Of a DNA stretch of 64,000 bases, positions 26,599 to 34,583 are shown in pieces (position 1 is the first letter of the stretch; each line of letters opens with the position of its first letter). The notes below the pieces were generated by a model that saw only the letters and a list, made by a program, of their open reading frames with translations, ran no database searches and had not been told where the DNA came from. The stretch covers positions 110,098 through 174,097 of the forward strand of contig NZ_BPQV01000014.1 of the NCBI RefSeq assembly GCF_022179465.1, written 5' to 3'. A program made the translations under genes and the position numbers. This DNA is from Methylobacterium organophilum (lineage in GTDB: Bacteria; Pseudomonadota; Alphaproteobacteria; Rhizobiales; Beijerinckiaceae).

Positions 26599-27649
26599 GG
26601 AGGCTGTGTCCCGGATGGGGGGCGAAGGGGGAGCCGGGCAGGGCGGGCATCCGCTCCGGCGTGCCGGCGGCGGCGAGCGCGAAGGCGCGCCGGATCAGCC
26701 GCCGGGCGAGCTCGATCTTGAAGGCGTTGTTGCCGGAGGGTTTCGCCTCCGCCAGAGCGGCGTCGGCCGCACCACGGAAGGCCGCCTCGGTGGGCTCGGC
26801 CCCGGCGAGCAGGCTCTCCGCCGCGCGGGCGCGCCAGGGCTTGAGGGCGACGCCGCCCAGCGCCAGCCGCGCCTGCCCGATCCGCCCCCCGTCAAGGGTG
26901 AGCGCCGCAGCGGCGGAGACCACGGCGAAGGCATAGGAGGTGCGCTCGCGGACCTTGAGGTAGCGGCTGTGGCCGGAAAAGGCCGAAGCCTCCGCTGGCA
27001 GGCGGACCGCCACGATCAGCTCGCCTGGCGCCAGCACGCTCTCCCGCTCCGGCGCGTCGCCGGGCAGGCGGTGGAAGGCGTCGAGCGCCACCTCGCGGCG
27101 GCCGTCCTTGCCCTCGATCTCCACCACCGCGTCGAGGGCGACGAGGGGCACGCAGAAATCGGAGGGATGGGTGGCGATGCAGTGCTCGCTCCAGCCGAGC
27201 ACGGCGTGCATCCGGTTGGCCCCGCCCCGCGCCTCGCAGCCGGCGCCGGGCGCGCGTTTGTTGCAGGCGCTGGCCGGGTCGTAGAAATAGGCGCAGCGGG
27301 TGCGCTGCATCAGGTTGCCGGCGGTGGTGGCCGCATTGCGCAGCTGCGCCGAGGCGCCGGAGAGCAGGGCTTCGGCCACCGCCGGATAGGCCCGGGCGAA
27401 GTCCGGGTCGTGGGCGAGATCGGCGTTGCGCACCAGCGCGCCGATCCGCAAGGCCCCGTCCGGCAGTCGCTCGATCCGGTCAAGGCCGGGCAGGCGGGTC
27501 ACGTCGACGAGGCGGCTCGGGCGGCTGATCCCCCCTTTCATCAGGTCGAGGAGATTGGTGCCGGCGGCGAGATAGGCGGCGCCGGGCTCGGAGGCGGCGG
27601 CGACCGCCTCGGCGAGGCTGCCCGCGCGGACGTAGTCGAAGCGGTTCAC
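26591..27649 (-). CDS. Molybdenum hydroxylase FAD-binding subunit
   Basis: A 352-residue subunit of the xanthine dehydrogenase M type. The FAD site begins at YLAAGTNLLDLMKGG (about residue 27), followed by ASAQLRNAATTAGNLMQRT. The region TRCAYFYDPASACNKRAPG with a further Cys supplies the extra cysteines found in PaoB-type subunits that bind a 4Fe-4S cluster. The GTG start at 27649 gives VNRFDYVRAGSLAEAVAAA, a typical opening. It overlaps the iron-sulfur subunit by 4 bp. Confidence 0.9.
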   Translation of the reverse strand: MNRFDYVRAGSLAEAVAAASEPGAAYLAAGTNLLDLMKGGISRPSRLVDVTRLPGLDRIERLPDGALRIGALVRNADLAHDPDFARAYPAVAEALLSGASAQLRNAATTAGNLMQRTRCAYFYDPASACNKRAPGAGCEARGGANRMHAVLGWSEHCIATHPSDFCVPLVALDAVVEIEGKDGRREVALDAFHRLPGDAPERESVLAPGELIVAVRLPAEASAFSGHSRYLKVRERTSYAFAVVSAAAALTLDGGRIGQARLALGGVALKPWRARAAESLLAGAEPTEAAFRGAADAALAEAKPSGNNAFKIELARRLIRRAFALAAAGTPERMPALPGSPFAPHPGHSLHA

Positions 27650-28131
27650 GCGGCCTCTCCCCTCATGCGCGCCTGCGCGTCGAGGACGGCCTCGGTGATG
27701 CCGATATAAGCGCCGCAGCGGCAGAGATTGCCGCTCATCGCCTCCCGCACCCGCTCGGGATCGTCCCCGGTCTGGGCCTCCCGGATCAGCCCGACGGCGC
27801 TCATGATCTGGCCGGGGGTGCAGAAGCCGCACTGGAAGCCGTCATGGTCGATGAAAGCGGCCTGGACCGGGTGGAGCGCGTCGCCCTGCGCTAGCCCCTC
27901 GATGGTCGTGACCGCCGCCCCGTCGAGGCTGACGGCGAGGGCCAGGCAGGAATTCACCCGCCGGCCGTCGACGAGCACCGTGCAGGCGCCGCACTGGCCG
28001 CGGTCGCAGCCCTTCTTGGTGCCGGTGAGGCCGAGGCGCTCCCGCAGGAGGTCGAGAAGCGTGACCCGGGGATCGTCCAGCGCGATCACGCGCGGCTCCC
28101 CGTTCACGGTCAGCGTGAGGGACTTGCTCAT
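27646..28131 (-). CDS. Molybdenum hydroxylase 2Fe-2S subunit
   Basis: A 161-residue protein with two 2Fe-2S sites. The plant-ferredoxin-type site is KKGCDRGQCGACTVLVDG with a further Cys in VNSCLAL. The helical-domain site is FQCGFCTPGQIMS ... GNLCRCGAY. It passes electrons from the molybdenum cofactor to FAD. I chose the ATG at 28131; another in-frame ATG at 28143 (MGSAMSKSL) is possible. It is the first gene of the operon. A 17-bp motif at 28155-28171 lies just upstream. Confidence 0.92.
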   Translation of the reverse strand: MSKSLTLTVNGEPRVIALDDPRVTLLDLLRERLGLTGTKKGCDRGQCGACTVLVDGRRVNSCLALAVSLDGAAVTTIEGLAQGDALHPVQAAFIDHDGFQCGFCTPGQIMSAVGLIREAQTGDDPERVREAMSGNLCRCGAYIGITEAVLDAQARMRGEAA

Positions 28132-28154
28132 GGCCGAGCCCATGCGGTTTCCGG

Positions 28155-28171
28155 TATGGAACCGTTTTAAG
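28155..28171. promoter_or_regulatory. Second copy of the TATGGAACCGTTnTAA motif
   Basis: TATGGAACCGTTTTAAG shares 15 of the first 16 positions with the element at 9207-9223 (TATGGAACCGTTCTAAT). Both lie in promoter position of leftward operons. Here the right arm is a poorer match to an Irr box. A common regulator or promoter class is plausible but unproven. Confidence 0.35.
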
Positions 28172-28291
28172 TAGCCCAGGCTTGACCGGCGACCAGTGCG
28201 GTGCGGCATCCACAACCGGATCGCGCGCAGGCCGGAGCCTTTCCCGAAGCGGTCGCCTCGGGAGAGGCAGCGGCGCTCTTAAGTCCCGCGG

Positions 28292-28684
28292 CTATTTCGG
28301 GAACGGGGCGCCGGCGGAATCGGCCGAGAGCGGCTTGTCGCCGGCCGTCACGCCGTTCTTCGAGAGGATATGCGCGACGATCGGATCGAGCTGGTCGTCC
28401 GGCAGAGAGCCGGGAGCGTTCTGCGGCATGTTCTCGTGGATGTAGGTGCGTAGGTCCGCCACCGGCTTTCCGGCCCATTTCTCCTTGAAGGCGTCCCCGA
28501 CCAGGGCGGGCCCCTGCGCGCCGGACAGGTTCGGCCGGTGGCACTGGGCGCAATGGTTGTTGAACTTGGTGTGGCCGTCCTCGGCCTGCTGCTGGGTGAA
28601 GGGGCCGGTATCGGCGAGCGCCGCGCCCGCGGGCAGGGCGATGGCAAGGGTGAGGGCGGCACACAGTCTCGTTGCGCGCATCAT
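28292..28684 (-). CDS. Class I-type cytochrome c, exported
   Basis: A 130-residue protein with a signal peptide (ATRLCAALTLAIALPAGAALA) and a single haem-binding motif, CAQCH, at about residue 47. A PNLSGAQGPALVG segment follows, and an axial Met is likely in HENMPQNAPGSL. It sits 160 bp upstream of the molybdenum hydroxylase operon on the same strand, so it may accept electrons from that enzyme. Cytochrome c subunits accompany several quinone-independent aldehyde and isoquinoline oxidoreductases. GGAGGAA precedes the tandem ATG pair at 28684/28681. Confidence 0.87.
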   Translation of the reverse strand: MMRATRLCAALTLAIALPAGAALADTGPFTQQQAEDGHTKFNNHCAQCHRPNLSGAQGPALVGDAFKEKWAGKPVADLRTYIHENMPQNAPGSLPDDQLDPIVAHILSKNGVTAGDKPLSADSAGAPFPK

Positions 28685-29134
28685 GGCGTGGTGTTCCTCC
28701 AAAGTCGGGTCGGCCCTGATGATCGTCCGGGGCGGAGCCGAACCGCCGGGCCGGACATTGGCGCGCCCGTGGCGTTCGAGCGCAGCGACGCAACTCCCGA
28801 GACACCGAAAGGATGCAACCGGACATTGAATCACTGAAGTTCTTCCTCGCAGAGACTGTCGATCTGCCGGGCGAAAACTGTATTCATCGATCGATTTTGC
28901 AACGCAAAACGATCTCATTGGCAACAATTCAATTGGACCTGAAAAAGTCTTCCCGGTCACAGTTTCCGAGATCGTCGCCGGGTCCCCGCATCACGAGACC
29001 CGCGCGTCGCCGGAAAGCGCAGGCGATCCCCAGAGTTTGGGCAAATCTGGTATCAAAAAACGGGATAATTCGGTAATGGACAGCGGAGGCGCCGCGCCGG
29101 ACAGGATGCGCGCTCCGGGTCGGATGGGGTGGAA
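28685..29134. other. Divergent 450-bp regulatory region
   Basis: Gene-free region between the leftward cytochrome c gene and the rightward efflux genes. It is AT-rich from about 28850 to 29075 and contains the inverted repeat at 28889-28914. It probably holds promoters in both directions. Confidence 0.5.
28889..28914. promoter_or_regulatory. Inverted repeat, possible operator
   Basis: GATCGATTTTGC and GCAAAACGATC flank a 3-base AAC centre. The inner TTTTGC/GCAAAA arms are perfect and the outer parts pair except for one missing base. No T-run follows, so an operator is likelier than a terminator. It lies about 220 bp before the RND adaptor start and about 205 bp from the cytochrome c start. 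Confidence 0.4.
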
Positions 29135-30307
29135 ATGGCGGTGCGTGTCCAGTGGGTCGCGGGGCTGATGGCCGGTGGCGCGGCTCTTGTTCTGCTCGCC
29201 GCCCCCTCGGCCCTGCCCTCCGCGTGGGTCGCGCCGCTGGCGCCGCTACGCCATGCAACCCTGGGGATGGTGGACCAGGCCTTCGACCGGATCAAGGACG
29301 CCCTGCCGGCCCCGCGCGGCGCCAAGGCCGAGCGCCCCCCCGTCACCCCCGCCAGCGGGGGCGCTCCCGCGGTGAAGCCGGCGCAGCGCACCGCCATCGA
29401 GGGCGGCCGCGTCGTCGTGAGCCTGAGCGCGGAGGAGCGGGAGCGCGCTGGGATCGAGACGGAGACGCGCAGGCCGCAAGCCCATCGCATCGAGATCCAG
29501 GCCTATGGCAGCGTGCTCGACCTCGCCCGGGTGACGGAACTCACCAATGCCTACGCCAGCGCGAAGGCCCAGCTTCAGACGGCGGAGGCCAGGGCGGAGG
29601 TGTCGCAGGCCGCGATCCTGCGGGCCAAGAGCCTCGGCCCCTACGCCACCCAGGTACAGGTCGAGACGGCGGAGGGCACCTACCGCACCGATCAGGCGGC
29701 GCTCGCCGCCGCCCAGTCGCAATTGCGCACCCTCGCCGCGACCGCGCAGCAGGAATGGGGGCCGGTGATCGGCAAGGCCATCGTCGAGCGCGCCCCCCTG
29801 ATCACGCGGCTGATCGAGCGCACCGACTTCCTGGTGCAGGTGACCCTGCCCCCCGGCGAGAGCCTGAAGGGGCGCCCGGACGTGGCCTTCGCCGAGGTGC
29901 CGCCCCAGAGCGAGCGGGTCGCCCTGCGCTACGTCTCCCCGGCCACCCGCACCGACCAGCGCATCCAGGGCGTGAGCCTGTTCTACATCGTCTCCGGCGA
30001 CAGCGGCCTCCTGCCCGGGATGAGCACGCTCGCCTTCATCACCATCGACCGTGCCGCCACCGGCATCCTGGTGCCGGAAGAGGCGGTGGTGCACTGGCAG
30101 GGCGGTGCCTGGTTCTATCGCAGCCTGGGGGAGGGCGGCTTCGCCCGGCATCCCCTGCGCCCGGACGCGCAGGCCTCGGCCGATTCCTTCATCGTCGAGG
30201 ATCTCGACGGCGAGACCGGGATCGTCCTGAAGGGCGCGCAGACGCTGCTCTCGGAGGAGCTGAAGGCCTCGCTCCAGGTCGCCGGCGGCGCGGACGACGA
30301 CGACTGA
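29135..30307 (+). CDS. RND efflux periplasmic adaptor
   Basis: A 390-residue membrane-fusion protein. An N-terminal hydrophobic anchor, VAGLMAGGAALVLLAAPSAL, comes first. A helical hairpin follows at about residues 130-200 (AKAQLQTAEARAEVSQAAIL ... TAEGTYRTDQAALAAAQSQL). Beta-barrel and membrane-proximal parts follow (VTLPPGESLKGRPDVAFAEV ... GLLPGMSTLAFITIDRA ... ILVPEEAVVHWQGGAWFYRS). It would link the RND pump to an outer-membrane channel. The ATG at 29135 is preferred over a GTG two codons earlier. It lies 14 bp before the permease gene. Confidence 0.82.
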   Translation: MAVRVQWVAGLMAGGAALVLLAAPSALPSAWVAPLAPLRHATLGMVDQAFDRIKDALPAPRGAKAERPPVTPASGGAPAVKPAQRTAIEGGRVVVSLSAEERERAGIETETRRPQAHRIEIQAYGSVLDLARVTELTNAYASAKAQLQTAEARAEVSQAAILRAKSLGPYATQVQVETAEGTYRTDQAALAAAQSQLRTLAATAQQEWGPVIGKAIVERAPLITRLIERTDFLVQVTLPPGESLKGRPDVAFAEVPPQSERVALRYVSPATRTDQRIQGVSLFYIVSGDSGLLPGMSTLAFITIDRAATGILVPEEAVVHWQGGAWFYRSLGEGGFARHPLRPDAQASADSFIVEDLDGETGIVLKGAQTLLSEELKASLQVAGGADDDD

Positions 30308-30321
30308 CCGGACGAGACGCC

Positions 30322-33300
30322 GTGACACCCCCCCTCTCCGGCCCGCAGGCTGCCCTCGTCCGCTTCGCCGTGCGCTTCCGCGGCGTGATCCTGGCCCTGG
30401 GCCTCGCGCTGATCGCCTACGGCGTGCTCGCCCTCGGCGAGGCCAAGTACGACGTCTTCCCGGAATTCGCGCCGCCCAGCGTGACGATCCAGACCGAGGC
30501 GCCGGGCCTCAACCCGGAGCAGGTCGAGGTCATCGTCACCCAGACGGTGGAGGTCGCGATCAACGGCCTGCCGGGGCTGACGGCCCTGCGCTCCTCCTCG
30601 ATCCAGGGCCTGTCGGTGATCAACGCGACCTTCGGGGCGGGCAGCGACATCTACCGGGTGCGCCAGCTCGTCAACGAGCGCCTCGCCGCCGTCGCCGGCC
30701 GGCTGCCCCAGGGGGTGATGCCGCCCTCCATGACGGCGCTGACCTCCTCCACCGGCACCGTGCTCCTGGTCGGGCTGACCTCCGACACGCGCTCGGCCCT
30801 CGACCTGCGCACCCTGGCCGATTGGCGCCTGCGCCTGCGTCTGCTCGCCGTGCCCGGCATCGCCGAGGTGCTGGTCTATGGCGGCGACCTGCGCTCGATC
30901 CAGATCCAGGTGCGCCCGGCCGATCTCGTGCGCTTCGGCATCGGCCTCAACGACGTGCTCGCGGCGGCGCGCAAGGCCACCGGCGTGCGCGGGGCGGGCT
31001 TCGTCGACACGCCCAACCAACGCATCACCCTGCAGACCGAGGGGCAGTCGCTCACGCCGGAGGCGGTGGCGCGTACGGTCCTCCTCAACGAGGGCGGGGC
31101 GAGCGTGCTGCTCGGCGATGTCGCCAACGTCGTGGACGCCCCCGAGCCGCCGATCAGCGCCGCCCTGGTCGACGGCAAGCCCGGCGTGCTCCTCATGGTC
31201 GGGGCGCAGATCCGGGCCAACACCGTGGACGTCACCGCGCGCGTCGAGGCGGCCCTGGCCGAATTGAAGCCGGGGCTGGAGCGGGAAGGCGTCCAGATGC
31301 GCACGGACCTGTTCCGGCCGGCGAACTTCATCGCGCTCGCCAACGGCAACGTGCTGCAGGCCCTCTCCATCGGCGGCGGCCTCGTCGTCGTGGTGCTGTT
31401 CCTGTTCCTGTTCGACTGGCGCACCAGCGTGATCAGCGCGGTGGCGATCCCGCTCTCGCTGCTCGCGGCGGTGAGCGTGCTGCAGGCGCTGGGCGAGAGC
31501 CTCAACACCATGACGCTGGGCGGCCTCGCCATCGCCATCGGCGAGGTGGTGGACGACGCGGTGATCGGCGTCGAGAACGTGGTGCGGCGCCTGCGCGAGA
31601 ACCGGCGGGCCGCCGAGCGCCGGCCCGAAGCCGCCGTCATCGTCGACGCGATCCTGGAGGTGCGCAGCTCGGTCGCCTACGCCACCTTCGCCGTGCTGCT
31701 CGTCTTCCTGCCGGTGCTGGCGTTGACCGGGGTCGCCGGCCGCCTGTTCGGCCCCCTGGCCCTCGCCTACATCCTCGCGGTGCTCGCCTCCCTGGTGGTG
31801 GCGCTGACCGTGACCCCGGCCCTGTCCGCGCTGCTCCTTACCGGCCGGGAGCTGGCACCGCGCGACCCGCCGGTGATGCGCACCGCCCGCGCGGGCTATG
31901 CCTGGCTGCTGCGGCGGATCAACCGCCATCCCCGGCTCGTCACCCTGGCCGGCCTGCTGCTGACCCTCGCCGGGGGCGCGGTGCTGCCCGTCTTCGGGGG
32001 CGCCTTCCTGCCCGACCTGAAGGAGGGCCACCTGATCCTCCACATGGCGGCGCTGCCGGGCACCTCGCTCGAGGAATCCTTACGCATCGGCGGGCGGATC
32101 ACCACGGCGCTCAAGGAGATCCCCGGCGTGCGCGCCGTCGCCCAACAGGTCGGCCGGGCCGAGGCCGGCTACGATGTCGGCGGCACGCATTACAGCGAGA
32201 TCCATATCGACCTCACCCCCGGCCTCGACGGGGAGGGCCAGGAGCGGGCGGAGGCCGGGATCCGCGCCGTGATGGCGCGCACCCCCGGCGCGCATTTCTC
32301 CCTCAAGACCTTCCTGACCGAGCGGATCGAGGAGACGGTCTCCGGCTTCACCGCGCCGGTCGTCATCAATGTCTACGGCTCCGACCTCGACCGGATCGAG
32401 GCCGCCGCCCGCGACGTCGCCAGGGAGCTCGGGGAGGTGCGGGGCGCCGCCGACATCCAGCAGCAATCCCCCGCCGGCCTGCCGCAGATCAATGTGAGCC
32501 TGCGCCCCAACGACCTGCGCCACTGGGGCCTCGACGCCGTCGAGGTGCTGGAGAGCGTGCGCACCGCCTATCAGGGCGACGTGGTGGGCCAGACCTACCA
32601 GGGCAACGCCGTGTTCAACGTGATCGTCATCCTCGACCGGGGCACCCGCGCGCGCCTCTCGAGCATCGGCGAACTGCCCCTGAAGGTGCGCGGCGGCCTC
32701 TATGTCCGCCTCGCCCAGGTGGCCGACGTCTACGAGACCTCGGGCCGCTATTCCGTGCAGCATTCGGGCGCCCAGCGCGTCCAGGCCATCACCGCCAACG
32801 TGGTCGGGCGGGACGTCGCCTCCTTCGTGGAGGCCGCCAAACGCAAGATCGCCCGGGAGGTGAAGCTGCCGCCGGGCGTCTATGTCGGCTTCGCCGGGGC
32901 GGCGGAGGCCCAGGCCCGGGCGCAGCGCGATCTCCTCGCCTATTCGGCGCTGGCCGGCCTCGGCATCGTCGTCCTGCTCGCCGTGGTGACCGGCTCCACG
33001 CGCAACCTGCTGCTGGTCCTCGTCAACCTGCCTTTCGCCTTCGTCGGCGGCGTGGTGGCGGTGGCGCTCACCGGGGCGGTGATCTCGCTGGGCTCCATCG
33101 TCGGGTTCGTGACCCTGTTCGGCATCTCGCTGCGCAACACCATCATGATGATCGCCCATTACGAGCATCTCGTCGGGGTGGAGGGCCGACGCTGGAGGCC
33201 GGAGGCCGCGGTGGAGGGCGCCTGCGACCGCCTCGTGCCGATCCTGATGACCTCGCTGGTCACCGGCCTCGGCCTGCTGCCCCTGGCGCTCGGGGCCGGC

Positions 33301-33444
33301 GAGCCGGGCCGCGAGATCGAGGGGCCGATGGCGATCGTGATCCTCGGCGGCCTCGTCACCTCGACCCTGCTCAACCTGCTGATCCTGCCGGCCCTGGCGC
33401 TCCGCCACGGCCGTTTCGCCCCCGCGGAGAGCCCGGCGGCCTGA
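30322..33444 (+). CDS. RND efflux permease, CzcA/CusA-like
   Basis: A 1040-residue, 12-TM inner-membrane pump of the RND superfamily. It has an N-terminal TM followed by KYDVFPEFAPPSVTIQTEAP, two large periplasmic domains and TM bundles around 345-480 and 875-1000. The TM4 motif GEVVDDAVIGVENVVRRL has Asp411, Asp412 and Glu418. Overall similarity is to the heavy-metal (COG3696) branch. However, the first Asp of the classic metal-pump relay (six residues before the second) is Ala here, while the DD pair resembles drug pumps. Substrate is therefore uncertain. The GTG start at 30322 sets the reading frame. No outer-membrane factor gene is adjacent. Confidence 0.85.
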   Translation: MTPPLSGPQAALVRFAVRFRGVILALGLALIAYGVLALGEAKYDVFPEFAPPSVTIQTEAPGLNPEQVEVIVTQTVEVAINGLPGLTALRSSSIQGLSVINATFGAGSDIYRVRQLVNERLAAVAGRLPQGVMPPSMTALTSSTGTVLLVGLTSDTRSALDLRTLADWRLRLRLLAVPGIAEVLVYGGDLRSIQIQVRPADLVRFGIGLNDVLAAARKATGVRGAGFVDTPNQRITLQTEGQSLTPEAVARTVLLNEGGASVLLGDVANVVDAPEPPISAALVDGKPGVLLMVGAQIRANTVDVTARVEAALAELKPGLEREGVQMRTDLFRPANFIALANGNVLQALSIGGGLVVVVLFLFLFDWRTSVISAVAIPLSLLAAVSVLQALGESLNTMTLGGLAIAIGEVVDDAVIGVENVVRRLRENRRAAERRPEAAVIVDAILEVRSSVAYATFAVLLVFLPVLALTGVAGRLFGPLALAYILAVLASLVVALTVTPALSALLLTGRELAPRDPPVMRTARAGYAWLLRRINRHPRLVTLAGLLLTLAGGAVLPVFGGAFLPDLKEGHLILHMAALPGTSLEESLRIGGRITTALKEIPGVRAVAQQVGRAEAGYDVGGTHYSEIHIDLTPGLDGEGQERAEAGIRAVMARTPGAHFSLKTFLTERIEETVSGFTAPVVINVYGSDLDRIEAAARDVARELGEVRGAADIQQQSPAGLPQINVSLRPNDLRHWGLDAVEVLESVRTAYQGDVVGQTYQGNAVFNVIVILDRGTRARLSSIGELPLKVRGGLYVRLAQVADVYETSGRYSVQHSGAQRVQAITANVVGRDVASFVEAAKRKIAREVKLPPGVYVGFAGAAEAQARAQRDLLAYSALAGLGIVVLLAVVTGSTRNLLLVLVNLPFAFVGGVVAVALTGAVISLGSIVGFVTLFGISLRNTIMMIAHYEHLVGVEGRRWRPEAAVEGACDRLVPILMTSLVTGLGLLPLALGAGEPGREIEGPMAIVILGGLVTSTLLNLLILPALALRHGRFAPAESPAA

Positions 33445-33665
33445 GACTCGGCCCCCCGGAAAGCCCGCCGGAGCCGCCCCGCGATCGGTCCGCGGAGAAA
33501 ACACGCAAGGGAAGATCTGGAATTGTTCCTGCCGAAGTCGCTGTGGATGCGACCAAACCGAACGATTTCATCAGGTTGAGACGCGCTCCTAGCTGTCACG
33601 CCACGTAAAGCCGGTGGGATCGCATGACTTTTTCAAGATTGGTGCTTGCGTCCTTGCGTCGACCG

Positions 33666-33671
33666 TATAAT
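33666..33671 (+). promoter_or_regulatory. Consensus -10 hexamer of the MucR-family gene
   Basis: A perfect TATAAT 36 bp before the start codon of the MucR-family gene, inside an AT-richer patch. The -35 element is unclear: TGCTTG at 33643-33648 gives a 17-bp spacer but is a weak match. MucR genes are commonly autoregulated, so this region may also contain its own binding sites. Confidence 0.5.
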
Positions 33672-33706
33672 CGTGCCGCGCGGGGGCATACGAACGGATC
33701 AATGGG

Positions 33707-34192
33707 ATGACGGAAGAGAACCAAGAATTTACCAAAGACTTCGTTGCTCTGGCCGGCGACATCGTGTCTGCCTACGTCTCGAACAATTCGATGCCGGCGG
33801 CCGAGCTCCCGGCCCTGATCCTCAACATCCATTCCGCATTGCTCGGCCTTGCCGGCCCCGCGGCGCCCGCCCCGGTGGCTGCCGAAGCCGTCGAGAAGCC
33901 GAGCCCGGCGCAGATCCGGAAGTCCGTGACGCCGGACGCCATCATCAGCTTCATCGACGGCAAGCCCTACAAGACGCTCAAGCGTCACCTGGGCACCCAC
34001 GGCCTGGATCCCTATTCCTACCGCCAGAAGTTCGGCCTTCCCTCCGACTACCCCATGGTCGCACCGAACTATGCCGCGCAGCGCTCCGCGCTGGCGAAGT
34101 CGATCGGCCTCGGCCGACCGGGCGGCCGGCTGCCGGAGGAAGAGCCTGTGGTGGTGGAGCCTGCGCCGAAGGGGCGTCGGAAGTCCTCTTGA
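33707..34192 (+). CDS. MucR/Ros family transcriptional regulator without cysteines
   Basis: A 161-residue protein of the Ros/MucR family. The N-terminal oligomerisation half (TKDFVALAGDIVSAYVSNNS) and the DNA-binding half (DGKPYKTLKRHLGTHGLDPY, RQKFGLPSDYPMVAPNYAAQ) are clear. The usual zinc finger starts with a Cys in the sequence IxCLEDGK. Here that segment is AIISFIDGK, and the entire protein has no cysteine, so a normal Cys2His2 zinc site cannot form. Zinc-free members of this family that still fold and bind AT-rich DNA are known from Mesorhizobium. It would act as a global H-NS-like regulator of surface and stress genes. Confidence 0.88.
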   Translation: MTEENQEFTKDFVALAGDIVSAYVSNNSMPAAELPALILNIHSALLGLAGPAAPAPVAAEAVEKPSPAQIRKSVTPDAIISFIDGKPYKTLKRHLGTHGLDPYSYRQKFGLPSDYPMVAPNYAAQRSALAKSIGLGRPGGRLPEEEPVVVEPAPKGRRKSS

Positions 34193-34583
34193 GGACCGGT
34201 CTCGCGGAGCGCATCGCCGTTATGCGCCCGCGTTCGATTCGCTGAAGAAGGCGGCCTGGCTGCCCCGGCGAAGTGACACGGCGGCAGATCCCGTCCCGGA
34301 GGCGCCGCAATCACGCCCCTCTCGCGGGCGTCCCGGCGGGACAAGGCCGTTTTCGTCTTAGCAACGCAACATCCCGACCGGCTCAGGCCCGTCGGGTCGA
34401 TCGTGTTCGTCCGTGTCGGGTGCCGGCCGGGCTTCAGCCGCCGAAGGCGCCGATCGAGCTATAGGCGCCATCTTTCAGCATCATCCTCTCCGGCCGAGCG
34501 CCCGGAGAAGATCGCCTTCCGTCAACCTCCGGCGGCAGAATTGGCGGCCATCCGCGAATGGATGACCGCCGGGGGCGCTCGCC
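34193..34583. other. Gene-free stretch of 391 bp
   Basis: Lies between the convergent MucR-family and MFS genes. It contains only short Arg/Pro-rich frames. No clear terminator or RNA is visible to me. Confidence 0.45.

Noticed and set aside
29152-30321. N-terminal extension of the RND permease frame through the adaptor gene
   Set aside because: This part is a shadow of the adaptor gene in another frame. The permease N-terminus with its first TM helix begins at the GTG at 30322.
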